A stretch of DNA of 64,000 bases. Origin: Roseiarcus sp963765375. GTDB taxonomy: Bacteria; Pseudomonadota; Alphaproteobacteria; Rhizobiales; Beijerinckiaceae. Location of the stretch: assembly GCA_963765375.1 (NCBI GenBank), contig CAVXVZ010000001.1, forward strand, positions 124,001 through 188,000. The letters run 5' to 3'. The translations under genes were made by a program, and so were the position numbers. Of this stretch, positions 18,684 to 27,303 are shown one piece after another (within the stretch, counting starts at the first letter, position 1; every line of letters starts with the position of its first letter). The notes beneath the pieces are model-generated. The model saw only the letters and a program-made list of their open reading frames with translations. It ran no database searches and was not told the origin of the DNA.

Positions 18684-19455
18684 TCAAAAGCCCCGCATTG
18701 ACGCGATCACCTCGGCCAATTGCATCCATCGTAGGTTGATCTAACCGGGTCAACGTAACGTCGCCCCAAGTCGCGATGACCGAATGAAGCGAGCCCAAGC
18801 GCGGCTCGGTGTAGATTTGCGCGGTTTGTCCAAAATGTTGGGAAAGACGTTGAATTTCACGTTCCACCTCGCCTGAGGAAAAAAACGCCGGGAATACATC
18901 CTGCATGATGAAAGTCGCAGTGCTTGCGTCGGAGTGGAGTATGGTCAGCCAAGAATCATAGGGGCCGAACTTTCCGCTCAACGAATGCTTGATCGAGCAC
19001 CATGTGAAGCCTGCAAACTCCTCGCTGGAACGGCATTTATAAGCCCTGTAGACCGCGCTGTCGGGATGGACGGCCCCGCCAACCGCAAGACCCTCGATCA
19101 CGAAATCTGGATTGTAAGGACCGGTTGGTGCGGCGGTGGCGACCGTCGCCGGCTGCCGGTTGGCGGCGTCGCGCGCGCACTCGGCAAACATTTGCCGTAC
19201 ACGGGGATCTTTTGGACCGACACCGTTAGCGGCCAATTGGCCGGCTGACACGCCGTGGCCCTCGAGACAGCTGAAGTCCACGGTAGGGCGACGCCGCCAT
19301 TCCTCGCGAATTTCGTTGATTACCGCAGAATTTATGATTGCGCCGATGATGCCGCCTACGTTCGGAGCGTTCTGGCCTGCGCGCAGTGGCACCGCGCCAA
19401 GCACAGCCGATATAGTGAATAAAATCCCTAGGAATCGGACAACGAAATTCAACAT
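18583..19455 (-). CDS. Exported hypothetical protein, N-terminal part of the same frameshifted gene
   Basis: The ATG at 19455 starts a signal peptide (MLNFVVRFLGILFTISAVLG). The mature part has paired Cys residues (FSCLEGHG, FAECARDA, YKCRSSEEFAGFTWC) and a conserved-looking stretch LLIDFLADF just before the frame breaks; after that the frame encodes low-quality sequence to its stop at 18583. The correct continuation is in the next frame (17169-18683). Upstream codons to 19647 are unlikely to be translated. Confidence 0.55.
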   Translation of the reverse strand: MLNFVVRFLGILFTISAVLGAVPLRAGQNAPNVGGIIGAIINSAVINEIREEWRRRPTVDFSCLEGHGVSAGQLAANGVGPKDPRVRQMFAECARDAANRQPATVATAAPTGPYNPDFVIEGLAVGGAVHPDSAVYRAYKCRSSEEFAGFTWCSIKHSLSGKFGPYDSWLTILHSDASTATFIMQDVFPAFFSSGEVEREIQRLSQHFGQTAQIYTEPRLGSLHSVIATWGDVTLTRLDQPTMDAIGRGDRVNAGLLIDFLADFWKIGPRRPASFPHGWRKRIHLGRDVR

Positions 19456-19764
19456 AACGCGAGCCCAATGCGGAGGCAGAATGAATGCAATGACTTCCCC
19501 GGAATGACGGCCGCTCGCGGTCAAAACTGCATCCGTTCCTTGTTTTTGACAAGGCCGGAACTGCTGTTGCGTCTCCGCAATTGAGGCACCGGGCCGGGAC
19601 AGCAAGATACCCGGCAGCGGCGGCACATCGCCGACGGTGCCGTGCACCGCGTGGGTGAAGTCGCGGATTGCCGGCCTTTTGGTAAGGGAATACAGATTAC
19701 CCTAGGCGACCGGGGCGCGCGTTGCGACGGGCGGCGGCGGGCCTCACTAACTAAGGGCAAGCGA
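19456..19764. other. No gene seen between the exported protein and the terminase
   Basis: Only antisense and short frames. A minus-strand 86-codon frame (19521-19781) has no family resemblance. Confidence 0.4.
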
Positions 19765-21219
19765 TCACCAAGAAAAGACACGCGGCTCCGGCCGCTCGAA
19801 CATCCGGAGCGCAGCGTCGCTGATCCGAATTGGGCCTCTTGCCGACGCCATCACCAAGGCACCTGCCGCCGCGTTGGCAACGTCGTCATGCGCGCCCGGC
19901 GCGTGATCGATGCTGTCCCGTCCTCCCCTGGCTGTCCGGCGCTCAAGCGAGCAAAGCTGGCTAATGAGTTGCCGGTTGTCGAGCAGCTCAACGCGACCGG
20001 AGTTGAGCACCGGCAATAGGCTCAGATAGATGTCGCTCTTGGTCTTCTCGGCCGGCTCATAAGTCACGCCGCGCCGCCGAAACGCTTCTCTGGGCCATTC
20101 ACCCGCGTATCTGTCACCGCGCACTCGGGTGACGCGATAGCCCTTCAGCGTCGCCGCAAACTCGCTCACAACAGCTTCCGGGCTGAAGGGCGGCCGCGTT
20201 CAAGAACCAGATCCAAAACGAAGCGATCGGCCTCGCGATGCGAAATGGCCATCGTCATTGAGTTGCTGCTGCCCCCAGATGGATCGACGAAGCCCCGGTA
20301 GCTCAGATTGGAGAGAAGAGGGCGGACCACCACGCCGCGAGTGACCGCATCTTCCACGATCTCAGCGTCGACGTAGCCCGCAATGTCGGAACGAAACTCG
20401 GCGTCGAACTCGCTCTTCGCCGCCATGGGATCACGCTCGCGGGCGCGATCGACCACGCGCTGCGGCAAAGTCGGGTTCATGGTTCGTGACGCAGCACGAG
20501 CAACGAGGATCAGCGGATCGCCCTTGGGCCCGTATTCGCGACGGAACGTGCTCCACAGCTCGCCCCTCTGCGCGTACGGCGATGAGATCACGATCAACGG
20601 CCCGCCCGTCGTCGCTAAGCTGGGCCTGATGGCGTCCAGAATGAGCTTGTCGGGGTTCCTCGATGTTTCGTCGGATCGCCAAAAGGCGACTTCGTCCGCA
20701 ATGGCGGCGATGGCGGTCGCGCCCCTGATGGTGCGGAAGCTCGCCGGCCTGCACTCAATGTCGACGCCATTGTTGAGCGAGATCGTGTCGCCAGACCGTG
20801 AGACGATCATGTCCCTGAGCGCCGGAACCGTCGCGAAGACGCCATCGAGATATTGCAGCGCTTTGCTTGCCTGCCAGATTGACGCGCTCATGATCGGCAA
20901 GACGCCGCGCTCACCCGGCGCAAGAGCGTCGCTGTGGTCGCACAGGCACGAGAAATAGGCCGCCAGCGTCGCCACTGCTCTCGTCTTGCCGCCCCGGCGG
21001 CCCACAATCGCCCAGGCCTCGTCGACGCGTTCAAGCGGTTCCTGAGGCCGCCCTGTTAGGCTTGCAAAGACGGAGCGCTCGTCGTCGTCAAGCTCCTCGC
21101 CGCAGATCGCAATGGCCATGGTGCGCCAGTTCCGAAAGCTGTCGCCCGCAAGGATCTGCCCGAAGAGGTCAGGCTGGTTGAGTGGACTTGCCCCGCAATT
21201 GTGGAGAGCGTTTTCAAGT

Positions 21220-22077
21220 TTACGCGGCCTGCCTCTCGAACTGAAGCGGGCTGATGAAGTCGAGCGCCGAATGGCGCCGGACGGCATTGTAGAAGCCGTC
21301 GATATAGCGTCCGATTGCGGCGGTCGCTTCAGTCCGGCTTCGGAAGAGGGTGCGCCAGACGAGTTCGGCCTTCAGCGTCTTGAAGAACGTCTCGACCATG
21401 GCGTTATCGAAGCAGTTTCCCTTTCCCGACATCGAAATCACGATGCCGTTCTTCCTCAGCTCAGCCTGGTAATCGAGGGAGCAGTATTGGCTGCCGCGGT
21501 CCGCGTGGTGAATGAGGCCGGCGGCAGGACGCCGCACGGCGATGGCCCGGCGCAGAGCCGACAATGCCAGTTCCTTGTGGAGCAGATCGCTGGTTGCCCA
21601 GCCGACGACGCGCCGGGCGAACAGGTCGATGACGACGGCGAGGTAGAGCCAGCCCTCGCGGGTCCAGACGTAGGAGATGTCGGCGCCCCACTTCTGGTTC
21701 GGCCGGGCCGCTGCGAAGTCCTGGTCCAGAAGGTTCGGGGCGATCGGAAAGGCGTGAAAGCTGTCGGTGGTGCGCTTGAACCGCCGCTTCTGCCGAGCCC
21801 TGAGCCCATTCTCGCGCATCAGCCGGGCGACTCGTCTGCGACCGATGGTAAGCCCATTGTGGCGAAGTTCGTGCACCATGCGCGGGCTGCCGTAGGTCCC
21901 GTTCGAAAGGGTGAAGGCCGAGCGGACATGAGCCAGCAGCACCATATCGTCACGCTGCCGGCGGCAGGCCGGACGCTCCTTCCAGGCGACGTATCCGCTC
22001 GCACTGACGTCGAGGACCTTGCATAGACGCTGGACGGGGAAATCCTTCTTCGCCGCATCGATGAGACGGAACCTCAT
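21220..22077 (-). CDS. IS3-family transposase OrfB, copy 2
   Basis: 285 residues, nearly identical to the OrfB at 8348-9205; the DDE residues are all present. A few substitutions (for example HHADRG for HYADRG) separate the copies, so they are not the product of the same very recent event. Confidence 0.92.
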   Translation of the reverse strand: MRFRLIDAAKKDFPVQRLCKVLDVSASGYVAWKERPACRRQRDDMVLLAHVRSAFTLSNGTYGSPRMVHELRHNGLTIGRRRVARLMRENGLRARQKRRFKRTTDSFHAFPIAPNLLDQDFAAARPNQKWGADISYVWTREGWLYLAVVIDLFARRVVGWATSDLLHKELALSALRRAIAVRRPAAGLIHHADRGSQYCSLDYQAELRKNGIVISMSGKGNCFDNAMVETFFKTLKAELVWRTLFRSRTEATAAIGRYIDGFYNAVRRHSALDFISPLQFERQAA

Positions 22078-22370
22078 CGACTTCCCTCCTTGGCGAAAAA
22101 AGTCGTAGCCCTCTTCAGGATCTCGCGTTCCTGCCGCAAAATCTCGTTCTCGCGCCGCAACCGCTTCAACTCGGCCGCCATGTCCTCCTGCCGCTCGGCA
22201 GGCGGCGCTTCCAGATCACGCTCCCGGCGCTTGTCGATCCATCGCCGCAGCGTCGAAAGGCCGATCCCGAGATCCTCGGCAATCTCGCGCTGCGTGCGCC
22301 CGCCTGTCCCCACCAGACGCACGGCCTCCGCCTCAAATTCCTTGCCAAACCGGCGCTGCGCCTTGCCCAT
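22074..22370 (-). CDS. IS3-family transposase OrfA, copy 2
   Basis: 98 residues from ATG 22370, stop overlapping the orfB start (ATGA). Same HTH and leucine-zipper layout as copy 1, with small differences (GTGGRTQREIAEDLGIG). Confidence 0.9.
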   Translation of the reverse strand: MGKAQRRFGKEFEAEAVRLVGTGGRTQREIAEDLGIGLSTLRRWIDKRRERDLEAPPAERQEDMAAELKRLRRENEILRQEREILKRATTFFAKEGSR

Positions 22371-22453
22371 CGAATGCTCCTCTTTCCTTCAGAAGAGCTC
22401 TCCAGTTTTACGACGCAAGGTCCAGAGCGCCCAACGTATCGGGCAGAGCGGCC

Positions 22454-22645
22454 TCATCGAGACCCGTCCTGGCGCGCAAGGATGCCCGCGACGCTCGTCG
22501 GGTTCTGCTGCGGCATCCCTAGGCGCTCGGCAAGGGTCGGCGGCTTCGGACCCTTCTCCGGCGGCAACCCAATCGCCCGAACAGCGGCAGCGGCCGCGCG
22601 CTCGATCCGCACAACATCGTCGAGGTTGCCCTCGGCGCTGCGCAA
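22454..22645 (-). CDS. Small protein upstream of the terminase, 5' end missing
   Basis: About 63 codons (LDDVVRIERAAAAAVRAIGL, then PPTLAERLG) ending in a TGA that overlaps the terminase ATG (ATGA at 22454-22457). This is the position of the small terminase or an accessory gene in related prophages. The frame extends sensibly to about 22660 (ARGNYLRSAEG) and stops there at a TAA, where a gene on the other strand also begins abruptly. This suggests a deletion junction at about 22660 and loss of the N-terminal part. Confidence 0.5.
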   Translation of the reverse strand: MRSAEGNLDDVVRIERAAAAAVRAIGLPPEKGPKPPTLAERLGMPQQNPTSVAGILARQDGSR

Positions 22646-23261
22646 ATAGTTGCCGCGCGCCAGTTAACTGCGGTCCCTTGAGCAACGGAAATACAGAAAT
22701 AGAAATCAAAGTCCGTGCATTCGACGAGGTCGACGCCAAACACGAATTCGCGACTTGTCTAGCGCGGCTCCTTGATGTCCTCGCCTGCATGACCAACGTC
22801 GCGTTTGAACGAACAGCAGAAAGAAGTGGTGAGAGGCTGGCCGCTCAAGAGACCTAAACATCAACCGAGAAGACCCGGATTGGCTGGACGGTGTGCCTGA
22901 ACGAGGTGGTTATCTGGGATTGAAAGCGTTGCAGGTTGGCTTTTGCGACGACTTGATCGGCGAAAAGATGGCCGATGACAGGCTAAGGCGCGCGGCCCAC
23001 ATGTTCCACAAGGCGCTGACGCTCTATTATAAAGTGCCGGAGTGCTATGATGTGGCAACCGCGCTGTTCGTATCCGCCCTTGAGATTGTGGATCTCCCTC
23101 TCACCAAGCCTTCTACATGCACAGGATGCGGCCAGCCGACTTACAAGATTTCGCAGCGGGTTTGGAATTGGGCGTTCGGCACCTTGGTTGTCCGTCGTCA
23201 AATAGTTTGGGACAGTTTGTGAGCGTCAGGAAGGGAGGCTCTGGCTCATCTGGTTGTGATG

Positions 23262-24242
23262 TTATGCCGCCTGCAGGCGATGCTGCAAGCGGCGGTTTGC
23301 GATGGTCTTGCGTTTGATCCTTTCGCGTTCGAGGAGGATGCGCTCGGCCTGTCCAAAATAGACGTCGGCAGGCGTGAGATTGTCGAGGCTCTCGTGATAT
23401 CGGGCGTGATTATACCGCTCGACGAAAGCGGCGACCTGGCGTTCGAGATCTCGCGGCAGATAGTAATGTTCCAGCAGGATGCGGTTCTTGAGCGTTTGAT
23501 GCCAGCGCTCGATCTTGCCTTGCGTCTGCGGATAGTAAGGGGCTCCGCGGACGTGCTCCATGTTCTTCCCGTCCAGCCATTTGGCGAGATCGGCGGCCAC
23601 GTATGACGAACCGTTGTCGGAGAGAAGCCGCGGCCGGTGAACGACGGTCATCCGATCGAGGCCGGAGGCTGCCAGCGCCATGTCCAGCGTCGCGGTGACG
23701 TCCTGCGCTGTCATGGTCGTACATAGCTTCCAGGCGACAATGAAGCGCGAGAAGTCGTCGAGCACGCTTGAGAGATAGTACCAGCCCCAGCCCGTGATCT
23801 TCAGATAGGTGAAGTCCGTCTGCCAGAGCTGGTTGGGCGCCGTGGTCTTGTCCTTGAACTCTTCGGCCGCCTTGATGACGATGTAGGCCGGGCTGGTGAT
23901 GAGGTCTTGCGCCTTGAGCAGCCGGTAGACCGAGGCTTCCGAGACAAAATACTTCTTTTCGTCGCTGAAGCGGACCGCGAGTTCTCGAGGCGACAGTTCG
24001 GGCAGTTCCAGGGCCAGGTCGATGATCTGGCCGCGGACGGCCTCCGGGATGCGGTTCCAGACCCGATCCGGTCGAGACGGGCGATCGGCCAAGGCTTCCG
24101 GGCCGCCACGCTGGTGGCGGTCGTACCAGCGATAGAACGATGATCGGGGAATGCCGAGTTTCTCCAGCGTCCGCCGGGCCGGCAGATGCGATTGCTCGAC
24201 CAGCCGTATGATCTCGGTCTTATCGGAGGGGGAAACTCTCAT
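23262..24242 (-). CDS. IS3-like transposase OrfB (rve domain)
   Basis: About 326 residues from the ATG at 24242 that overlaps the orfA stop (ATGA); the frame is open upstream but that part lies in orfA. HTH (HLPARRTLEKLGIPRSSFYRW), then DDE core: D in LWQTDFTYLKI, D in LLSDNGSSY and E in TQGKIERWHQTLKNR. The C-terminal RYNHARYHESLDNLTPADVY is typical. Confidence 0.9.
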   Translation of the reverse strand: MRVSPSDKTEIIRLVEQSHLPARRTLEKLGIPRSSFYRWYDRHQRGGPEALADRPSRPDRVWNRIPEAVRGQIIDLALELPELSPRELAVRFSDEKKYFVSEASVYRLLKAQDLITSPAYIVIKAAEEFKDKTTAPNQLWQTDFTYLKITGWGWYYLSSVLDDFSRFIVAWKLCTTMTAQDVTATLDMALAASGLDRMTVVHRPRLLSDNGSSYVAADLAKWLDGKNMEHVRGAPYYPQTQGKIERWHQTLKNRILLEHYYLPRDLERQVAAFVERYNHARYHESLDNLTPADVYFGQAERILLERERIKRKTIANRRLQHRLQAA

Positions 24243-24613
24243 GCCGCGTCTCCCCCATCCCCGATCATGCTTTTTTTGAGCAGCCGGTTTTCGAGGGTGA
24301 GATCGGCGACGACCTCTTTGAGCGCCTGGGTCTCGCGGCGGAGGTCCTTCACTTCGTCCGACGTCGCGGCGCGGGCCGTATCCCCTGCAAGGCGCTTCTT
24401 CCCGGCCTCCAGGAACTCTTTCGACCAGCCATAGTACATCGACGAAGCGATGCCTTCGCGGCGACACAGCTCGGAGATGCTGTCCTCCCCACGCAGACCC
24501 TCCAGCACAATGCGGATCTTGTCCTCGGCGGAAAAATGCCGCCGCGTCGCGCGGCGTATGTCTTTGATCGCGTCTTCGGCCGGCGCTTTATCCGGCCCAG
24601 ATTTCTGTCTCAT
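24239..24613 (-). CDS. IS3-like transposase OrfA
   Basis: 124 residues. HTH_Tnp_1 domain (RRHFSAEDKIRIVLEGLRG, ELCRREGIASSMYYGWSKEF) and a C-terminal coiled coil (DLRRETQALKEVVADLTLEN). Overlaps orfB by 4 bp. Confidence 0.88.
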   Translation of the reverse strand: MRQKSGPDKAPAEDAIKDIRRATRRHFSAEDKIRIVLEGLRGEDSISELCRREGIASSMYYGWSKEFLEAGKKRLAGDTARAATSDEVKDLRRETQALKEVVADLTLENRLLKKSMIGDGGDAA

Positions 24614-24962
24614 CTTCGCTCCTTGCGGCTACGATGATCCAGAAATCCTCCCTAAGCGAAACCCTCAAACTGTCCCAAGGGCGCTGACGACCGACATTCG
24701 GCACCTTGGTCCAGGGGTGACGCAGATTTTTAAGGACCACTACAAGAGGCGCTCGCTATATCTGCACGAAGGATACGTGCGTTCATCCCAACCGATGCAG
24801 TCGTACATCATCCCGCAACTCGATCCGAGTGGAATAGAGGGTTGCGCGAGGCCGTCATTGGCGGGTCTGCCGACCCACCTTATGGAGTTCTCGAGCTTTA
24901 TCATCCGCAGGGAAATGCTCCTCAACTCTGAGGCCGCACAATCTCCCAGCCCCTTAGAGTGA

Positions 24963-25415
24963 CCCTGGGCTGCGGGTTCAAGGCGTCCTGAGTTTGCTCG
25001 CCCGCAACCCCTTCGGCGTTCTCGGCCGCTCGCTCCATCTGCTCGCGCGTCATGGGGACGTACTCGTCAGGGTCATCGAAGTTGATCCCTGATAGCTCTC
25101 TCGCCCTACGCGACCCAGGCGAGAGCTATAGCGACGTGATCCTGAGGCCCGCGAAGAGCCGACGAGACGCGCAACCCACAGAGCGGCCGTTAAGGCGACT
25201 CGGCGGCCATCTTGTTTGCGTGAGGGAAGAGCCGCTCACGCCTACTCTCCCTTCAAAGCTCGATCAAACGTTAGAGCGAGTCCCGACCCGAAGTACGCGA
25301 CCTTGGGTGCCGGCCCGTCCCAAAGCGGCGAAGAGCGGCCTTTCCGTTGCGACTCGCCAAGTGCCCCTCACGATCGGGGCGAGAATGAGATGCACGCGGT
25401 TGGGCGTCCGGCGAG
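24963..25415. other. No complete gene; short minus-strand coding remnant
   Basis: On the minus strand an open frame encoding ELSGINFDDPDEYVPM, then TREQMERAAENAEGVAGEQ, ends at 24922 inside the HEPN-like remnant. It looks protein-like but has no start and no family. Immediately upstream, 25091-25129 forms an imperfect hairpin (gatagctctctcgcc / ggcgagagctat). Confidence 0.35.
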
Positions 25416-25640
25416 TTAAACCCAAATCGTCATAGGCAGTCCCATGGCCTTGCAAGGGACCGGATAGACCACGCTGCGCCCCTTGCTAGCCACGCGATCA
25501 CAAGTACGACCTCCGGTTTCGTAAGCGTTGAGCAAGCCGATCGGGATATCGACCGCGACGATGTCAAATGGCGTGGGGCCGGCGAACAGATCAGAAAGAA
25601 CGTCGAGCTTCTTCACCTGCAGAACGCCGTCTGTGCTTAG
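25416..25640 (-). pseudogene. DUF429 (predicted RNase H-fold nuclease) C-terminal fragment
   Basis: STDGVLQVKKLDVLSDLF leads to the family core FDIVAVDIPIGLL followed by GGRTCDRVA; the next conserved block (SVF.P.R) is degraded (SVVYPVPCKAM) and the frame stops at 25416. The N-terminal piece of the same family lies at 29104-29207, on the far side of the IS66 and IS1380 insertions. DUF429 proteins are predicted nucleases often found in defence or mobile contexts; this copy is dead. Confidence 0.6.
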
Positions 25641-25662
25641 CCCGGATTATTCAGGGTGAGGA

Positions 25663-27210
25663 GTAACTGCCAAGGTGGGGTGAGTTCTCATTTGCAACAG
25701 GTTTCACGGAAGTGCGGGAGGGGTGCGATTTTTTGGGACGCGGGGCGGGGAGATATGAGTTAAGGTATGGATGATTCTCCAGGCCGAGATTCGGGATCTG
25801 ATCGCCGCGCTGCAGCGGGAGATTGAGAATTTGCGGGCGGAGAACGCGGCCTTGCGCCAGGAGGTCGCGGACCTTCAGCGTCGACTGGACAAGAACAGCA
25901 CGAACAGCAGCAAGCCGCCGTCGAGCGACGGCTTGACGAAGCCGCCGCGCGTGGCCGGCAGCCTGCGCGGCAAGTCGAGCAAGAGGAGCGGCGGGCAAGC
26001 GGGACATGCCGGGGGCACGTTGAAGCCGGTCGCAAAGCCCGATGTCATCGAACGGCATGAGGCGCAAGCGTGTCGCCATTGCTTCGCCGGGCTGACGACG
26101 GCGATGATCGCGGGGGTTGAGAAGAGGCAGATGTTCGATCGGCCCGAGCCGCGACTGGAGGTCACCGAACATCAGGCGATGATCTATCGCTGCGCCCACT
26201 GCCGCGGCCGGACTACGGCGTCGTTCCCCGAGGGGGTGACGTCGTCGGCTCAGTATGGCCCGCGGGTCAGGGCGGCGGCGGTTTATCTCAATGTTCAACA
26301 GCTCATTCCCGAGGATCGGGTCGCCCAGGCGATGGCCGACCTGTTCGGCGCAACGACGCTTTGTTCCGACAGCGTCGTCGCCTGGGGCAAGAGGAAGGCC
26401 GAGGACTTCGGGGCTCTTGCGGCGCAAATCGCCGCGCTGGTGGCTCAGGCTCCCGTGCGCCATCTCGACGAAACCGGCTTTCGCGTCGCCGGCAAGGGCC
26501 AATGGCTCCATACCGCCTCGACCGTGGCCTTGACCTCGTATCGGGTGTCGGCCAAACGAGGCGAATTGCCCAAGGGCTTTCGCGGCGGGGTCGTCGTCCA
26601 CGATCATTTCAGGCCCTATTACGCGCTGCCCGCCGTCCGCCACGCGCTGTGCAACGCCCATCATTTGCGCGAACTCAAAGCCCTGATCGACATCGACAAA
26701 GAGCAATGGGCCGGACAAATGCGCGATCTTCTCGTCGAGGCCAACGGCGCCGTGCGCGGCGCTGTCGCCGAGGGCGCGACGGCGCTGCCGACCCTCGTTT
26801 TGCGCACCCTGATCAAACGCTACAACGCCATCGTCCGGCGCGGCCTTGCCTTCCATCGCAACCAGCCGCCGCTCGCCAGACAAATCGGAGCCCGCGGTCG
26901 AGCGCCCCATCGCCCCGGACACAATCTCCTGATCCGGTTGCACAAGTGCAAACCCGATGTCCTGCGATTCCTCTATGACGTCGCCGTCCCCTTCACCAAC
27001 AATGAGGCCGAGCGCGACCTGCGGATGATGAAGGTCAAGATGAAAATCTCCGGCGGCTTCCGAACCATGGCCGGCGCGCGAACCTTCGCCCGCATCCGCG
27101 CCGTCATCGCCACCGCCCGAAAACAGGGCTGGAACATCCTCCAAACCCTCGCCGCAAAACCCGCCACCCTCACTCAAGCCCTCTCCGCGTAACCCCAGCT
27201 TGGGAGTTAC
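25663..27210 (+). mobile_element. IS66-family insertion sequence with 8-bp target duplication
   Basis: 1548 bp, ends GTAACTGCCAAGGTGGGGT and (inward from the right) GTAACTCCCAAGCTGGGGT. The octamer ggtgagga flanks it at 25655-25662 and 27211-27218, the hallmark of IS66. It carries only the tnpC-type transposase, as in the ISBst12 subgroup. It sits within the left end of the IS1380-like element that follows. Confidence 0.93.
25771..27192 (+). CDS. IS66-family transposase (TnpC-type)
   Basis: 473 residues. An N-terminal leucine zipper (LQREIENLRAENAALRQEVA), the NSSKPPSSDG linker, zinc-binding Cys residues (CRHCFAG, YRCAHCRG) and the DDE core: HLDETGFRVAGKGQWLH, VVVHDHFRPYYAL, CNAHHLREL and the Glu in FTNNEAERDLRMMKVKMKIS. 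The C-terminal GFRTMAGARTFARIRAVIAT is also typical. Intact. Confidence 0.95.
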   Translation: MILQAEIRDLIAALQREIENLRAENAALRQEVADLQRRLDKNSTNSSKPPSSDGLTKPPRVAGSLRGKSSKRSGGQAGHAGGTLKPVAKPDVIERHEAQACRHCFAGLTTAMIAGVEKRQMFDRPEPRLEVTEHQAMIYRCAHCRGRTTASFPEGVTSSAQYGPRVRAAAVYLNVQQLIPEDRVAQAMADLFGATTLCSDSVVAWGKRKAEDFGALAAQIAALVAQAPVRHLDETGFRVAGKGQWLHTASTVALTSYRVSAKRGELPKGFRGGVVVHDHFRPYYALPAVRHALCNAHHLRELKALIDIDKEQWAGQMRDLLVEANGAVRGAVAEGATALPTLVLRTLIKRYNAIVRRGLAFHRNQPPLARQIGARGRAPHRPGHNLLIRLHKCKPDVLRFLYDVAVPFTNNEAERDLRMMKVKMKISGGFRTMAGARTFARIRAVIATARKQGWNILQTLAAKPATLTQALSA

Positions 27211-27303
27211 GGTGAGGAGGCGGATGTGGCTTAATATATTGATTTCGTGTATGATTTGGTTATCGACGCCAATCACCGCGATTTCAGGAAAGCCACACCC
27301 GTC

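Larger units (their letters stand above)
21183..22424 (-). mobile_element. IS3-family insertion sequence, copy 2, with 3-bp target duplication
   Basis: Same element as 8002-9242, inverted, 1242 bp. The trinucleotide gag flanks it at 21180-21182 and 22425-22427. It interrupts the terminase gene 11 codons after the start. Confidence 0.92.
19765..22457 (-). pseudogene. Phage terminase large subunit, split by IS3 copy 2 and frameshifted
   Basis: Removing the IS and one copy of the target duplication joins MRPLCPIRWAL (ATG at 22457) in frame to NQPDLFGQILAGDSFRNW at 21179. The ATPase domain follows: Walker A-like VGRRGGKTRAVA, Walker B IAAIADEVAFW and a coupling motif VISSPYA. The nuclease domain begins with GFVDPSGG; near 20185 a C is missing from a run (CCC where the frame needs CCCC), and the rest, GDRYAGEWPREAFRRRG to RTARGGRDSIDHAPGAHDD with the last catalytic acids, is in the next frame (19765-20169). 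Rebuilt length is about 475 residues. It would package phage or gene-transfer-agent-like DNA; here it marks a dead prophage. Confidence 0.9.
23189..24696 (-). mobile_element. IS3-like insertion sequence flanked by 14-bp direct repeats
   Basis: 1508 bp. Ends read inward are tgtccgtcgtcaaatag and tgtcggtcgtcagcgc, each followed by ttgggacagtttg. The 14-mer ttcggcaccttggt lies at 23175-23188 and 24697-24710, directly outside the ends. A duplication of this length is unusual for IS3 elements (3-5 bp) and closer to IS481-type or IS1202-type behaviour. Both ORFs are intact. Confidence 0.85.
22666..24962 (+). pseudogene. HEPN-like hypothetical protein, truncated, frameshifted and split by an IS
   Basis: Three pieces read as one protein: GNTEIEIKVRAFDEVDAKH (from about 22690, frame 1), PERGGYLGLKALQVGFCDD to STCTGCGQPTYKISQRV (22893-23188, frame 3) and, after the IS, VTQIFKDHYKRRSLYLHEG to the stop at 24962. 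The RRSLYLHEG segment resembles the Rx4-6H active-site motif of HEPN RNases of the Apea-like type, and CTGCG is a possible half zinc site. The 5' end is lost at about 22660. HEPN proteins are often toxins or antiphage effectors; the assignment rests on a short motif. Confidence 0.45.

Noticed and set aside
25651..27276. 541-codon minus-strand frame
   Set aside because: Antisense to a complete IS66 transposase; extends over the IS boundary and has no domain.
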